24,214 nucleotides of DNA from Prevotella sp. (lineage in GTDB: Bacteria; Bacteroidota; Bacteroidia; Bacteroidales; Bacteroidaceae), in assembly GCA_017430675.1 (NCBI GenBank), contig JAFRMM010000013.1:1-24214 (forward strand), in the 5' to 3' direction. The notes below the pieces were generated by a model. It was not told the origin of the DNA. It ran no database searches and saw only the letters and a program-made list of their open reading frames with translations. This document shows positions 1 through 6,949 of the stretch, piece after piece (position 1 is the first letter of the stretch; each line of letters starts with the position of its first letter). The position numbers and the translations under genes were made by a program.

Positions 1-165
1 TCGGGCACTTGACGGATCATCCACGGCGCGCGATTTCCCCGACCTGTTAAGAAAAGCATTGGCTTTCCCTAAGGCAACATCCTTTCCCACATACTGTGCC
101 GACAAGGGGAGACAGCATGCCTGTAGGAAATATAATATGCAGATACTACGAAAGAACTTCTTCAT
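1..165 (-). CDS. Secreted protein, N-terminal fragment with C10-protease-type (Spi) propeptide
   Basis: Only the first 55 codons are inside the window; the gene runs off the left edge. The ATG at 165-163 opens a protein beginning MKKFFRSICILYFLQACC, a signal peptide with two basic residues, a hydrophobic core and a likely cleavage near LSAQ (about residue 22). The mature part starts with YVGKDVALGKANAFLNRSG, which resembles the start of the Spi/inhibitor I69 propeptide found on streptopain-like (C10) cysteine proteases and related secreted proteins of Bacteroidales, where an 'eeAl.kA..Fl' helix opens the domain. A promoter matching the Bacteroidetes consensus lies just upstream at 201-231 on the same strand, which supports this start. 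The reading frame and leader are seen directly; the propeptide assignment is a family resemblance over about 30 residues. The catalytic domain is outside the window, so protease activity is an inference. Confidence 0.6.
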   Translation of the reverse strand, partial: MKKFFRSICILYFLQACCLPLSAQYVGKDVALGKANAFLNRSGKSRAVDDPSSAR

Positions 166-200
166 CAGGTACTCTGGAAATCATCATCATTTTTCGATTG

Positions 201-231
201 CAAATATACAACATATTTCTGACACGCCAAA
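201..231 (-). promoter_or_regulatory. Promoter of the secreted C10-type protein gene
   Basis: On the minus strand a TTTG (-33 box, 228-231) is followed after 19 nt by TATATTTG (-7 box, 201-208), a full match to the Bacteroidetes TTTG/TAnnTTTG promoter. It lies about 36 nt before the ATG at 165. The -7 box and the next 8 nt are identical to the promoter of the toxin-antitoxin operon at 6101-6132. Confidence 0.7.
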
Positions 232-290
232 GTATTCCTCCAAAAACTTCCAGACTCGTGTGTTATAATTGTTTTTCTGAAATTCATTTA

Positions 291-341
291 CCTTTCAGCC
301 AGGACCCAACTTATTAATTATCAGCCAGTACGGCTGAAAGG
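291..341. repeat. 10-bp perfect inverted repeat, 31-nt spacer
   Basis: CCTTTCAGCC at 291-300 is exactly mirrored by GGCTGAAAGG at 332-341. The spacer is AT-rich and no T-run follows either arm, so it is not an obvious intrinsic terminator. It could be a protein-binding site or a remnant of a small element. Confidence 0.6.
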
Positions 342-410
342 CGTTTCTGACGTATTCACAGGCAGTCACAGAGTGCTGAGGGCCTTTCCTCCAGAGCCAT
401 CACCCGGCAA

Positions 411-476
411 TTTGACAGTTGTCAGACAATCGTCCGACAATTGTCAAATGATCGTTTGACAATTGTCAAATTACTA
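411..476. repeat. Three 22-bp units with GACAATTGTC palindromes
   Basis: Units start at 411, 433 and 455, each 22 bp and each carrying GACA(A/G)TTGTC. The third is centred on the perfect 16-bp palindrome TTTGACAATTGTCAAA (455-470). Changes between units fall mostly outside the palindrome core. A further 12-bp copy (TGACAATTGTCA) occurs at 22247-22258. Such spaced palindromes could be repressor sites or a dispersed intergenic repeat; the sequence alone does not decide. Confidence 0.7.
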
Positions 477-601
477 CCCGACAGCCTCCTGGGAAAGTAC
501 ACAACGTACACAACGGGGTCAGGAACCGCTGTGCTCCGTCCATTATGCTAACTTTATCCATTATCCATGTCCATTGAAACTATCCCGTCGTCCCTGTAGA
601 G

Positions 602-700
602 AATTTGGGGATTCTGGAACATTTGAACCAATAAAATTCGGGGATTTTGGAACATTTGCCACAATAAAATTTGGGGATTTTGGAAATTATGCTTAATTTT
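602..700 (+). repeat. Three 33-bp tandem repeats ahead of the ATPase gene
   Basis: Units begin at 602, 635 and 668 with the core AATTTGGGGATTTTGGAA (small variations). The first two continue with CATTTGnncnAATAAA, so each ends in something close to a second promoter box. The third diverges after the core and supplies the actual -33 and -7 boxes used by the downstream gene. The exact 33-bp period is three helical turns, so any bound protein would see the copies on the same face. Confidence 0.75.
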
Positions 701-701
701 G
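670..701 (+). promoter_or_regulatory. Promoter of the AAA ATPase gene
   Basis: TTTG at 670-673, a 20-nt spacer and TAATTTTG at 694-701 match the Bacteroidetes promoter. It lies inside the third 33-bp repeat unit and predicts a leader of roughly 15 nt before the ATG at 723. It also rules out the in-frame TTG at 699, which lies within the -7 box, as a translation start. Confidence 0.65.
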
Positions 702-722
702 TACCCAAAACATAGGTATAAC

Positions 723-2063
723 ATGTCGGATATAAGGATTTTCAAACGGAAGATCTACGACCGGATGCTCCAATGGAAGCAGGAACGTGACGGCAAGACC
801 GCACTTCTGGTCAAGGGTGCCCGACGGGTAGGCAAGTCCACCATTGTGGAGGAATTTGCGCGGAAGGAGTATGAAACATATATGCTCATAGATTTTTCAA
901 GAGCCTCGGAAGAGGTTAAATCGCTATTCAACGACCTGATGGATCTTGACTATATTTTCTTGCGTTTGCAGGCTATTTATAACGTAATTCTTCAGGAACG
1001 CCGTTCTGTTATCATCTTCGACGAAGTTCAAAAGTGTCCTCTTGCAAGACAAGCCATCAAACAACTTGTGAAAGATCACCGCTATGACTATATAGAGACT
1101 GGTTCACTTATCTCCATCCGCAAGAATACCGAGGGAATCATTATTCCCAGCGAAGAAACCCGTATCGACATGTTCCCGATGGATTATGAGGAATTCCGTT
1201 GGGCTTTGGGTGACAAGGCAACAGTTCCGCTTCTCCGTCAGTTCTTTGATAAGCAGATGCCACTTGGACAGGCTTTTCGTAAATCCATGCGCGATTTCCG
1301 TCTGTATATGCTTGTTGGTGGAATGCCACAGGCTGTAAACGAATATCTTGACACCAACAATCTCAGCAAGGTTGATACAGTCAAACGTGAGATTATAGAC
1401 CTATACTTCGACGACTTTCTTAAGATTGACCCTTCAGGACGTGCATCCCAACTGTTCCAGGCCATTCCATCCGAACTTAGCAAGAATGCATCACGCTATC
1501 AGGTGAGCAGTGTCCTCTCCGACAGTGAGCGCAAGAATCTTTCGGAGGTGCTTAATGCCATGAAGGACAGTATGGTGGTCAACTTCTCCTATCACTCCAA
1601 TGACCCCAATGTAGGTTTTTCACTCAACAGCGATAAAGACCAATACAAGATGTTCGTGGGCGATACGGGATTGTTCATTACGCTCGCATTCTGGGACAAG
1701 GATGTAACGGAGAACATCATCTATCAGAAACTCCTTTCTGACAAACTCTCCGCCAACCTCGGCTATGTCTATGAAAACATCGTAGCCCAGATGCTTACGG
1801 CAACAGGGAACAAACTTTTCTACCATACATGGCCAATGGAAAACAGTAACCATAACTATGAGGTTGACTTCCTGCTATCACGGGGCAGTAAGATATGGCC
1901 AATTGAGGTAAAATCTTCCGGCTATAAGACTCATGCCTCTCTTGACGCCTTCTGCATAAAATTCTTAGATCGAATCAGCAACCGTTACCTTATTTATACC
2001 AAAGACCTTAGGAAAGACGAGGCAACAACACTCTTGCCAGTATTCATGACCATTTTCCTATAG
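723..2063 (+). CDS. AAA ATPase with DUF4143 C-terminal domain
   Basis: A 446-residue protein of the widespread bacterial and archaeal ATPase family that pairs an N-terminal AAA_14-type ATPase with a C-terminal DUF4143 domain. Walker A is GARRVGKST (residues 32-40) and Walker B is VIIFDE (96-101), followed by the sensor-like stretch YDYIETGSL. Near the C-terminus, YEVDFLL then WPIEVKSSG gives the D...ExK arrangement of a PD-(D/E)XK nuclease-like fold, usual for DUF4143. Length is typical and the protein looks intact. The start is ATG 723, giving MSDIRIFKRK; an earlier TTG at 699 overlaps the promoter. It is transcribed alone, behind tandem 33-bp repeats, and converges on the LRR gene. Members of the family are often strain-variable; the cellular role is not established and I do not infer one. 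Confidence 0.9.
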   Translation: MSDIRIFKRKIYDRMLQWKQERDGKTALLVKGARRVGKSTIVEEFARKEYETYMLIDFSRASEEVKSLFNDLMDLDYIFLRLQAIYNVILQERRSVIIFDEVQKCPLARQAIKQLVKDHRYDYIETGSLISIRKNTEGIIIPSEETRIDMFPMDYEEFRWALGDKATVPLLRQFFDKQMPLGQAFRKSMRDFRLYMLVGGMPQAVNEYLDTNNLSKVDTVKREIIDLYFDDFLKIDPSGRASQLFQAIPSELSKNASRYQVSSVLSDSERKNLSEVLNAMKDSMVVNFSYHSNDPNVGFSLNSDKDQYKMFVGDTGLFITLAFWDKDVTENIIYQKLLSDKLSANLGYVYENIVAQMLTATGNKLFYHTWPMENSNHNYEVDFLLSRGSKIWPIEVKSSGYKTHASLDAFCIKFLDRISNRYLIYTKDLRKDEATTLLPVFMTIFL

Positions 2064-2071
2064 TAGATACG

Positions 2072-2107
2072 GCAATCCCTGACGAGTCAACGCTCATCAG
2101 GGATTGC
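2072..2107. terminator. Stem-loop terminator between convergent genes
   Basis: GCAATCCCTGA (2072-2082) pairs perfectly with TCAGGGATTGC (2097-2107), and GAG/CTC extends the stem after one mismatch. On the plus strand it is followed by TGTCTTATT, a weak U-run; on the minus strand there is none. It lies between the stops of the ATPase gene and the LRR gene and may serve both. Confidence 0.65.
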
Positions 2108-2149
2108 TGTCTTATTCGCATAACATAGTGCCAGGCGCGCTGTGAGCAC

Positions 2150-5100
2150 TCATCGAATGACGACCTTCTTGCCACTATGGATATAGAGGCCCTTCTTCGT
2201 GGGCTTACTAATGCGCTGGCCGCCAAGAGTAAACCACTGGTCGTCACGGTTATTGGTTATTGTTTCACGGTTATTGTCCTTGACTCCCGTCGTCCCCTCG
2301 TCATCATATACGACCTCAATGGAGCGCGTGCCAGCAAAGACAGTGGTGGGCAACTGTAAGTAGCACCTGTTGGTACCGATTGTGGCAGTATTCTTAACGC
2401 TCACAAACTGGCCATTGCTCATGTAGTAGTTAGTCCACTCGCCATCGGTCTCATTAATAGTGATAGATGAACCGTAGTTACCCTTGAACATGTTTACATA
2501 GTAGGCTTTCACTTTAGCGTGAGGAATCTTATACTCGCCAGCATCACCCTTCACCATGATGCCTGTTCCTGCTGGTACTCTCATGACGCGTGACAACCAG
2601 ATCGTCTTTCCATCATCATCATAACCAGTTGCTGTGTAGGCCTTGATGCCCTCCACGTCTGTAAAGTCAAGATCATATTTACTGCACCATGTGCCCTTAC
2701 CAGTATCCTTAATAGTGATGACATCCTCATTAGTAATGAGTTTAAATGAACCCGTCACTATCACATCTTCCGCTGGCATCGTCTCAGGAATCTTACTCCA
2801 ACCAGAGAACTCATAGCCATCCTTCGTGGGCTCTGCCTCTGGTGTAATCACAGCACCTTCCACTAATTTATACATCGTATATACTTCGCCATCCACCTTG
2901 TAGGTCAGCGTATATTTAGTATCCGAACCCGAAAGGATCTCCTTGAACTTGTTCCATGGTGACTGATCTAAGTAAGCATCCCTGCAACCCTCTGGCACAT
3001 ATAGCGGAATCTCGTAGTTTGAGAATGAATTATCGTAGAGGAACGGCGGAGTAGCAGCCAACGACTTCACGCTCTTCAGATTGCCACACTCAGCAAAGGC
3101 TTGCTGATAGATATATTCTACCTTCGAAGGTATGATTAGACTTTCGAGGTTCTGGCAATAAGAAAAGGCATTGCCCTTGATGGTTGTTACACTTTCTGGT
3201 AATGACAGCGATGTTAAACCGTAGCACTCGCTGAATGAGTATTCATTAATATCTGTAATACTATTGGGTATTACCAAAGATGTAAGGGAACTACACCCTA
3301 GGAATGCGTACTCACCGATGCTGGTAACGCTGTTGGGGATATTCAGAGATGTCAATGCTGAACACCATCCAAATGCGTTACTCTCGATAGTGGTCAGACT
3401 GTTGGGAAGAGAAACTGAAGTTAATCCTGTACAACCCGAAAATGAACTTTGGTTTATCGTTGTGAAACCATCAGGAATAGTCAATGATGTTATCCAACCA
3501 CAACTTGAGAAAGCATTATTACTAATAGAAGTCACCCCTTCAGGTATAACAAGATCATTAATCTCTTTATCGTTCACATAGACGTGCTGTGTAAGGGCAA
3601 GTGGATTAGAATTCGAACCAAGTGATATATTACACCATGCAGCCAAATCGGATAACTTTACCTCCTGAATTTGATAGCATTCATAAAATGCTTCAGATTC
3701 TATGGTTTTTAAACTTTGGGGTAATGACAAAGACGACATGTTTTGACAGTCTCTAAAAGCGCTCAATCCGATAATCGTGACCCCTTCTGGAATAACCACT
3801 TTAGACATACTTTGACAGTTGTAAAAAGCATTAGAACCGATTTCCTCAACTCCTTCAGGAATCGTGACAGACAAAAGACTCGTGCATCCATCGAATGTTG
3901 AACTCTCGATAATCTTTACTCCGTTGGGTATAGTTATAGTTACTAATCCGCTACATCCGCCAAAAGCGCTTTCGCCTATGGAAGTTACGCCACTACCTAA
4001 TGATACTGTAGTTATGGCTTTACAGTCTAAAAAGGCAGCACCGCCAATCTCTGTCACACTATTGGGAATCTCCACTGTTTTTATATTTGCGCAACCACTG
4101 AATGCACTACTTCCAATAGATGTCACTCCCTCTTCGATCTTCACAGATGTCAATTCACCACATCCTGTGAAAAGTCCATCACTAATAGTAGTTACTGTGC
4201 TGGGAATAACCAGATCCCTAACTTCTTCACCATTTAAAAAGAGGTGATGAGCCAGTTTAAGAGGATTTTCGTACCCTCCACGACCTTTCTCGTCATCACC
4301 AAACGTGATATTGCACCATGCTCCAATATCGGACACATGCACAGCACTTAATGCTTCACACTCTGCGAAAGCACCATACTTGATATTTGTCACACTATTA
4401 GGAATCTTTACAGACTTTATACCTTTGCAATAAGCAAAAACATAAGGATTGATAGTAGTTATTCCTTCTGGTATTTCTAAATCTACGACTTCTTCACCGT
4501 TCACAAACAGATGCTGAGCAATGCTAAGTGGGTTATTATCAGATCGGTTAAACGTGATATTACACCATGCCCCTATATCAGTTACTTGAACAGCGGTTAA
4601 GTCGCATCCATAAAAGGCTCTATATCCGATAGAAGTTACACTACTCGGAATAGAAACTGACGTTATAGCGGAACAACCAAAAAAGGCATAGTCTTTTATT
4701 TCGGTTACGCCGTCAGGAATAACCAGGTCTTTTATCTCCTTGTCATTTAGATACAAATGATTTGCAAAGGCGAGGGGATTTGATGAAAAAGTCGAGCTCC
4801 AACCATTAAAATAAAAGGTTATTTTACACCATGCTTCCAAATCTGAAATATAAACTGCACTTAAGGCATTACAATCCAAAAACGCATCACTATCAATGTA
4901 AGTCACACCGTTACCTATAGTCACAGATGTAAGAGCACTGCAACCAGAGAAAGCATATTCGCCAATGCTCGTCACACCGTCCGGAATAGTCACAGACGTG
5001 AGTTCTGTACATTCAAAGAACGCCTGGTATTCAATACCTACAACGCTATACGTTACATCATTATAGGTTACAGATTTGGGAATTACGACATCACCAGAAT

Positions 5101-5242
5101 ACTTGCTGGGATTTGACGTCACACACGCAGTTGATGCATCGCCTCCATCATAAAGATAATAGTAAATACCAGAAATTGCCGTCTGGCTACTCGCCATCAT
5201 TGGTAACAGCATCAATAAGAGTAATAGAATTTGCTTTTTCAT
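2150..5242 (-). CDS. BspA-type leucine-rich-repeat surface protein
   Basis: A 1030-residue secreted protein. The leader MKKQILLLLLMLLPMMASSQ is a signal peptide. Residues about 50-745 are roughly two dozen LRR_5 (Treponema/BspA-type) repeats of the form 'aFxgCxxLtsvxIPxxVtsIg', a surface adhesin-like array. Four extra inserts starting with an 'AWC(N/K)I(T/S)' motif (Trp at 138, 226, 309 and 536) and ending in 'NdKEi.DLvIP' interrupt the array. Residues about 773-835 are a Listeria/Bacteroides (InlB B-type) repeat (YTLTYKVDGEVY...GYEFSGW). A further unassigned domain of about 135 residues follows. The end, FTLGGQRISKPTKKGLYIHSGKKVVIR, is trimmed here only by description: a 'GG.R....KGlYI..GKKv' tail common on Prevotella secreted proteins and similar to type IX sorting tails. 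No clear promoter is visible directly upstream; a structured element and terminator sit at 5297-5434. Confidence 0.93.
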   Translation of the reverse strand: MKKQILLLLLMLLPMMASSQTAISGIYYYLYDGGDASTACVTSNPSKYSGDVVIPKSVTYNDVTYSVVGIEYQAFFECTELTSVTIPDGVTSIGEYAFSGCSALTSVTIGNGVTYIDSDAFLDCNALSAVYISDLEAWCKITFYFNGWSSTFSSNPLAFANHLYLNDKEIKDLVIPDGVTEIKDYAFFGCSAITSVSIPSSVTSIGYRAFYGCDLTAVQVTDIGAWCNITFNRSDNNPLSIAQHLFVNGEEVVDLEIPEGITTINPYVFAYCKGIKSVKIPNSVTNIKYGAFAECEALSAVHVSDIGAWCNITFGDDEKGRGGYENPLKLAHHLFLNGEEVRDLVIPSTVTTISDGLFTGCGELTSVKIEEGVTSIGSSAFSGCANIKTVEIPNSVTEIGGAAFLDCKAITTVSLGSGVTSIGESAFGGCSGLVTITIPNGVKIIESSTFDGCTSLLSVTIPEGVEEIGSNAFYNCQSMSKVVIPEGVTIIGLSAFRDCQNMSSLSLPQSLKTIESEAFYECYQIQEVKLSDLAAWCNISLGSNSNPLALTQHVYVNDKEINDLVIPEGVTSISNNAFSSCGWITSLTIPDGFTTINQSSFSGCTGLTSVSLPNSLTTIESNAFGWCSALTSLNIPNSVTSIGEYAFLGCSSLTSLVIPNSITDINEYSFSECYGLTSLSLPESVTTIKGNAFSYCQNLESLIIPSKVEYIYQQAFAECGNLKSVKSLAATPPFLYDNSFSNYEIPLYVPEGCRDAYLDQSPWNKFKEILSGSDTKYTLTYKVDGEVYTMYKLVEGAVITPEAEPTKDGYEFSGWSKIPETMPAEDVIVTGSFKLITNEDVITIKDTGKGTWCSKYDLDFTDVEGIKAYTATGYDDDGKTIWLSRVMRVPAGTGIMVKGDAGEYKIPHAKVKAYYVNMFKGNYGSSITINETDGEWTNYYMSNGQFVSVKNTATIGTNRCYLQLPTTVFAGTRSIEVVYDDEGTTGVKDNNRETITNNRDDQWFTLGGQRISKPTKKGLYIHSGKKVVIR

Positions 5243-5296
5243 TGTTTATATAGTTTAGGAGTTAATAATTCTAGTTATAAAGACACAAAAAAGAAA

Positions 5297-5319
5297 CGTG
5301 AGCAATTACTTCGCTTACG
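5297..5319 (-). terminator. Intrinsic terminator after the structured element
   Basis: On the minus strand CGTAAGC (5319-5313) pairs with GCTCACG (5303-5297) with one mismatch, and the stem can extend inward by G-U and A-T pairs. It is followed directly by TTTCTTTTTT, a strong U-run. It would stop transcripts coming through the 5319-5434 element about 45 nt before the LRR start codon, so it is either the end of a small RNA or an attenuator. Confidence 0.6.
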
Positions 5320-5434
5320 TTATCTGGGTATCGCCAAACACCTCGCACACCTAAACGAGTAAAGGCCCACGCCATCAGGCGCGAACCGTCAACTTTACTC
5401 TTGTGTGCTATTGAAATTGGCGATTTCAGATAAC
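5319..5434 (-). ncRNA. Candidate structured RNA or attenuator leader, unknown family
   Basis: Five helices nest in 116 nt. GTTATCTG 5319-5326 pairs with 5427-5434 (8 bp). ATCGCCAA 5330-5337 pairs with 5417-5424 (8 bp). GCACAC 5345-5350 pairs with 5403-5408 (6 bp). GAGTAAAG 5357-5364 pairs with 5393-5400 (8 bp). CGCC 5370-5373 pairs with 5378-5381 (4 bp). That is 34 base pairs with small asymmetric internal loops. The minus strand is preferred because a terminator hairpin and U-run follow at 5297. Pairing alone cannot tell an RNA from a DNA palindrome such as a small mobile element. No match to 6S, SRP, RNase P or tmRNA hallmarks was recognised. No consensus promoter is visible at 5435-5524, so it may be transcribed from the toxin-antitoxin promoter. 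Confidence 0.5.
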
Positions 5435-5524
5435 AAGATTCAGCGGACGCTTCAACGTATATGTTCTTTTGTCTTTGCTATGTTACCATACGCAGTTTGT
5501 TTTAGGGTTCTACATTATTTTAGA

Positions 5525-5866
5525 TTAAAAAATCGACGCAATGGTCTTATCTACAATTTCATTGAAATATTTCTCTTTTATTGATCCAAACCGACGGTAA
5601 ATATCACGTTCAACATAACCAGCAATGATCTGACACTTAACAAGGCTTGGCTTAGCAAACGAGTGACCTATCAACATGTCGTCGGATAAAGGATAAGAAT
5701 ATTGTGGATTAATCTTGTCGTTCGATGTAATCAGAACCAAATACAATAATCCGTCCTCATCTTCTTGAAGCACGTCATTGGAAACAATGATGGCAGGATG
5801 AGGCTTGTATGTGCCGTCAGGAAACAGGAAATTAACCTCTACAAGGTCTCTCTGATGGTATTTCAT
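5525..5866 (-). CDS. MazF/PemK-like toxin of a type II toxin-antitoxin pair
   Basis: A 113-residue protein with the compact SH3-like layout of MazF/PemK/Kid endoribonuclease toxins. It opens with QRDLVEVNFLF, then has KPHPAIIVSND (strand and loop near the active site in this family), LVLITSND in the middle and SLVKCQIIAGYV, which fits the 'S.v.cdqv' strand. Family toxins cut mRNA and are blocked by a co-transcribed partner. The start ATG (5866-5864) overlaps the stop of the upstream gene in ATGA, so translation is probably coupled. The assignment rests on motif layout; the exact catalytic residues cannot be fixed by eye. It could instead be an inactive PemK-fold protein. Confidence 0.75.
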   Translation of the reverse strand: MKYHQRDLVEVNFLFPDGTYKPHPAIIVSNDVLQEDEDGLLYLVLITSNDKINPQYSYPLSDDMLIGHSFAKPSLVKCQIIAGYVERDIYRRFGSIKEKYFNEIVDKTIASIF

Positions 5867-6072
5867 AGATAGCGTGCAATGATATTTGACATACTCTTCT
5901 TGGAGTTCTCCAAGAACACCTCCATCTCCTGACGGTGGGCCTGAACTTCCTCTGGTGTAGGCTCTATGTAGTCAGTAGCCTGCTGAGAGAACAGACCTGT
6001 AGCGAGCAAAGCGGCCAACTTGCGACGGGCAAGGGCATTGTTCTGATCGTATGACAATGTTACTGTACACAT
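5863..6072 (-). CDS. Small antitoxin-like partner of the MazF-type toxin
   Basis: A 69-residue protein, first gene of the two-gene operon. It begins MCTVTLSYDQNNALARRKLA, has a predicted helical middle, then an acidic segment (TDYIEPTPEEVQAHRQEMEVFL) that would suit a toxin-wrapping tail. Its position upstream of the toxin, the 4-nt ATGA overlap and its own consensus promoter (6101-6132) are what an antitoxin should show. Small proteins with this N-terminus are common in Bacteroidales, but I cannot name a DNA-binding fold with certainty. Confidence 0.7.
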   Translation of the reverse strand: MCTVTLSYDQNNALARRKLAALLATGLFSQQATDYIEPTPEEVQAHRQEMEVFLENSKKSMSNIIARYL

Positions 6073-6100
6073 ATTTTGTTATATTACTGCAATTCGATTG

Positions 6101-6132
6101 CAAATATATGGAATATATCTGATATTTCCAAA
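6101..6132 (-). promoter_or_regulatory. Promoter of the toxin-antitoxin operon
   Basis: On the minus strand TTTG (6129-6132), a 20-nt spacer and TATATTTG (6101-6108) match the Bacteroidetes consensus. The leader would be about 22 nt. The 16 nt at 6093-6108 are identical to 193-208, the promoter of the secreted C10-type gene. The AT-rich, partly symmetrical spacer could hold an antitoxin operator. Confidence 0.7.
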
Positions 6133-6194
6133 CTTTATGCAACTTTTTTGGGTTTTGACACGTCTAACAGACAAAGTAAAACCAATAAAAAGAA

Positions 6195-6878
6195 ATGAGT
6201 ATGAGAAAAGCAGTATTACTGATGGCATGCACAGTGATTGTACTGACATCATGCAGAATGAACTTAAAGGGATGGAGTACCGACCTGATTGAAGCCAGTG
6301 ACAAAGTTGTGACCAAAGAGTACAAGCTGACCCCGTTTGAGGAAGTGAAGATGAACGGCGTGGGACAAGTGGAACTGGTACAGAGCGAAACGAGAAACGG
6401 CGTGGTAGAGTTGACCGCTCCTGACAACTATATTGAACTATATAAGTTTGATAGCGACGGCAAGGAACTGGATATCAGCTTCGCCAAGAAAGGCATCAAC
6501 ATACACACCAAGAATGTGAAGATCAAGGTTTATACCAGTGACCTGGTAAGGATCGAAAACCGAGGGGCTGCAAGCATCTCGATGGACAGTCTGGACACAG
6601 ACCAGATTGAGATTGTGAATAGTGGAGTTGGCGACATCAAGATAAGCGGCATTACCGACGATGCCTACCTGACTTGCAGCGGCGTGGGCAGCATTCGCGC
6701 AGAAGGACTGAAAGCACTGAACGTAAAAGCCAGTGTTTCAGGCGTGGGCAGCATAGAGTGCAACGCCAGCGAGGAGATAGAGGGCAGGGTTTCTGGCGTG
6801 GGATCACTCCGATACAGCGGCAATCCCAAGCATCAGGATAACAAGAGAACTGGTATTGGAAGCATCAGCAAGATGTAA
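6195..6878 (+). CDS. GIN-domain (DUF2807) lipoprotein
   Basis: A 227-residue lipoprotein. The leader ends in the lipobox LTSC (Cys about residue 20), so it is lipid-anchored in the envelope. The body is a putative auto-transporter adhesin head GIN domain (DUF2807): it starts with FEEVKMNGVGQVELVQ, and then has a series of short strands with SGVGDIKI, SGVGSIRA, SGVGSIEC, SGVGSLRY and TGIGSISKM, a repeated 'sGvGsi' turn that builds a right-handed beta-helix in this family. The start may be ATG 6195 or the in-frame ATG 6201 (MRKAV); both keep the leader. It is a single gene ending in a strong terminator at 6905. The function of the family is unsettled. Confidence 0.88.
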   Translation: MSMRKAVLLMACTVIVLTSCRMNLKGWSTDLIEASDKVVTKEYKLTPFEEVKMNGVGQVELVQSETRNGVVELTAPDNYIELYKFDSDGKELDISFAKKGINIHTKNVKIKVYTSDLVRIENRGAASISMDSLDTDQIEIVNSGVGDIKISGITDDAYLTCSGVGSIRAEGLKALNVKASVSGVGSIECNASEEIEGRVSGVGSLRYSGNPKHQDNKRTGIGSISKM

Positions 6879-6904
6879 AACAATCAAAGGTAAGACAATC
6901 AAAG

Positions 6905-6933
6905 AAGGGCGATCGAGGATGACCGCCCTTTTT
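6905..6933. terminator. Intrinsic terminator between the GIN lipoprotein and GH13 genes
   Basis: AAGGGCG (6905-6911) pairs with CGCCCTT (6924-6930), with two further pairs after a mismatch, and is followed by a plus-strand U-run (TTTTTCTT). The minus-strand side has only a weak U-run, so it mainly ends the plus-strand lipoprotein transcript. Confidence 0.8.
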
Positions 6934-6949
6934 CTTATACCTTGAATTC

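Larger units (their letters stand above)
166..722. other. Gene-poor intergenic stretch rich in short repeats
   Basis: No convincing gene is present in these 557 bases; the short open frames here lack leaders, recognisable motifs or good starts. The stretch holds the divergent promoters of its two flanking genes, a 10-bp perfect inverted repeat (291-341), three 22-bp units built on the palindrome GACAATTGTC (411-476), a 9-bp tandem duplication GTACACAAC (497-514) and three 33-bp tandem units running into the promoter of the ATPase gene (602-701). The density of repeats is higher than anywhere else in the window. Confidence 0.75.

Noticed and set aside
411..476. CRISPR array
   Set aside because: Only three 22-bp units with no spacers and no cas genes nearby; the units are adjacent palindromes.
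699..722. Longer start (TTG 699) for the AAA ATPase
   Set aside because: The codon lies inside the -7 box of the promoter and cannot be in the transcript as a start; ATG 723 is used.
5319..5434. 6S RNA, SRP RNA, RNase P RNA or tmRNA as identity of the structured element
   Set aside because: The conserved sequence hallmarks and bubble or loop layout of these RNAs were not found; only the long nested stem is shared in a general way with 6S.
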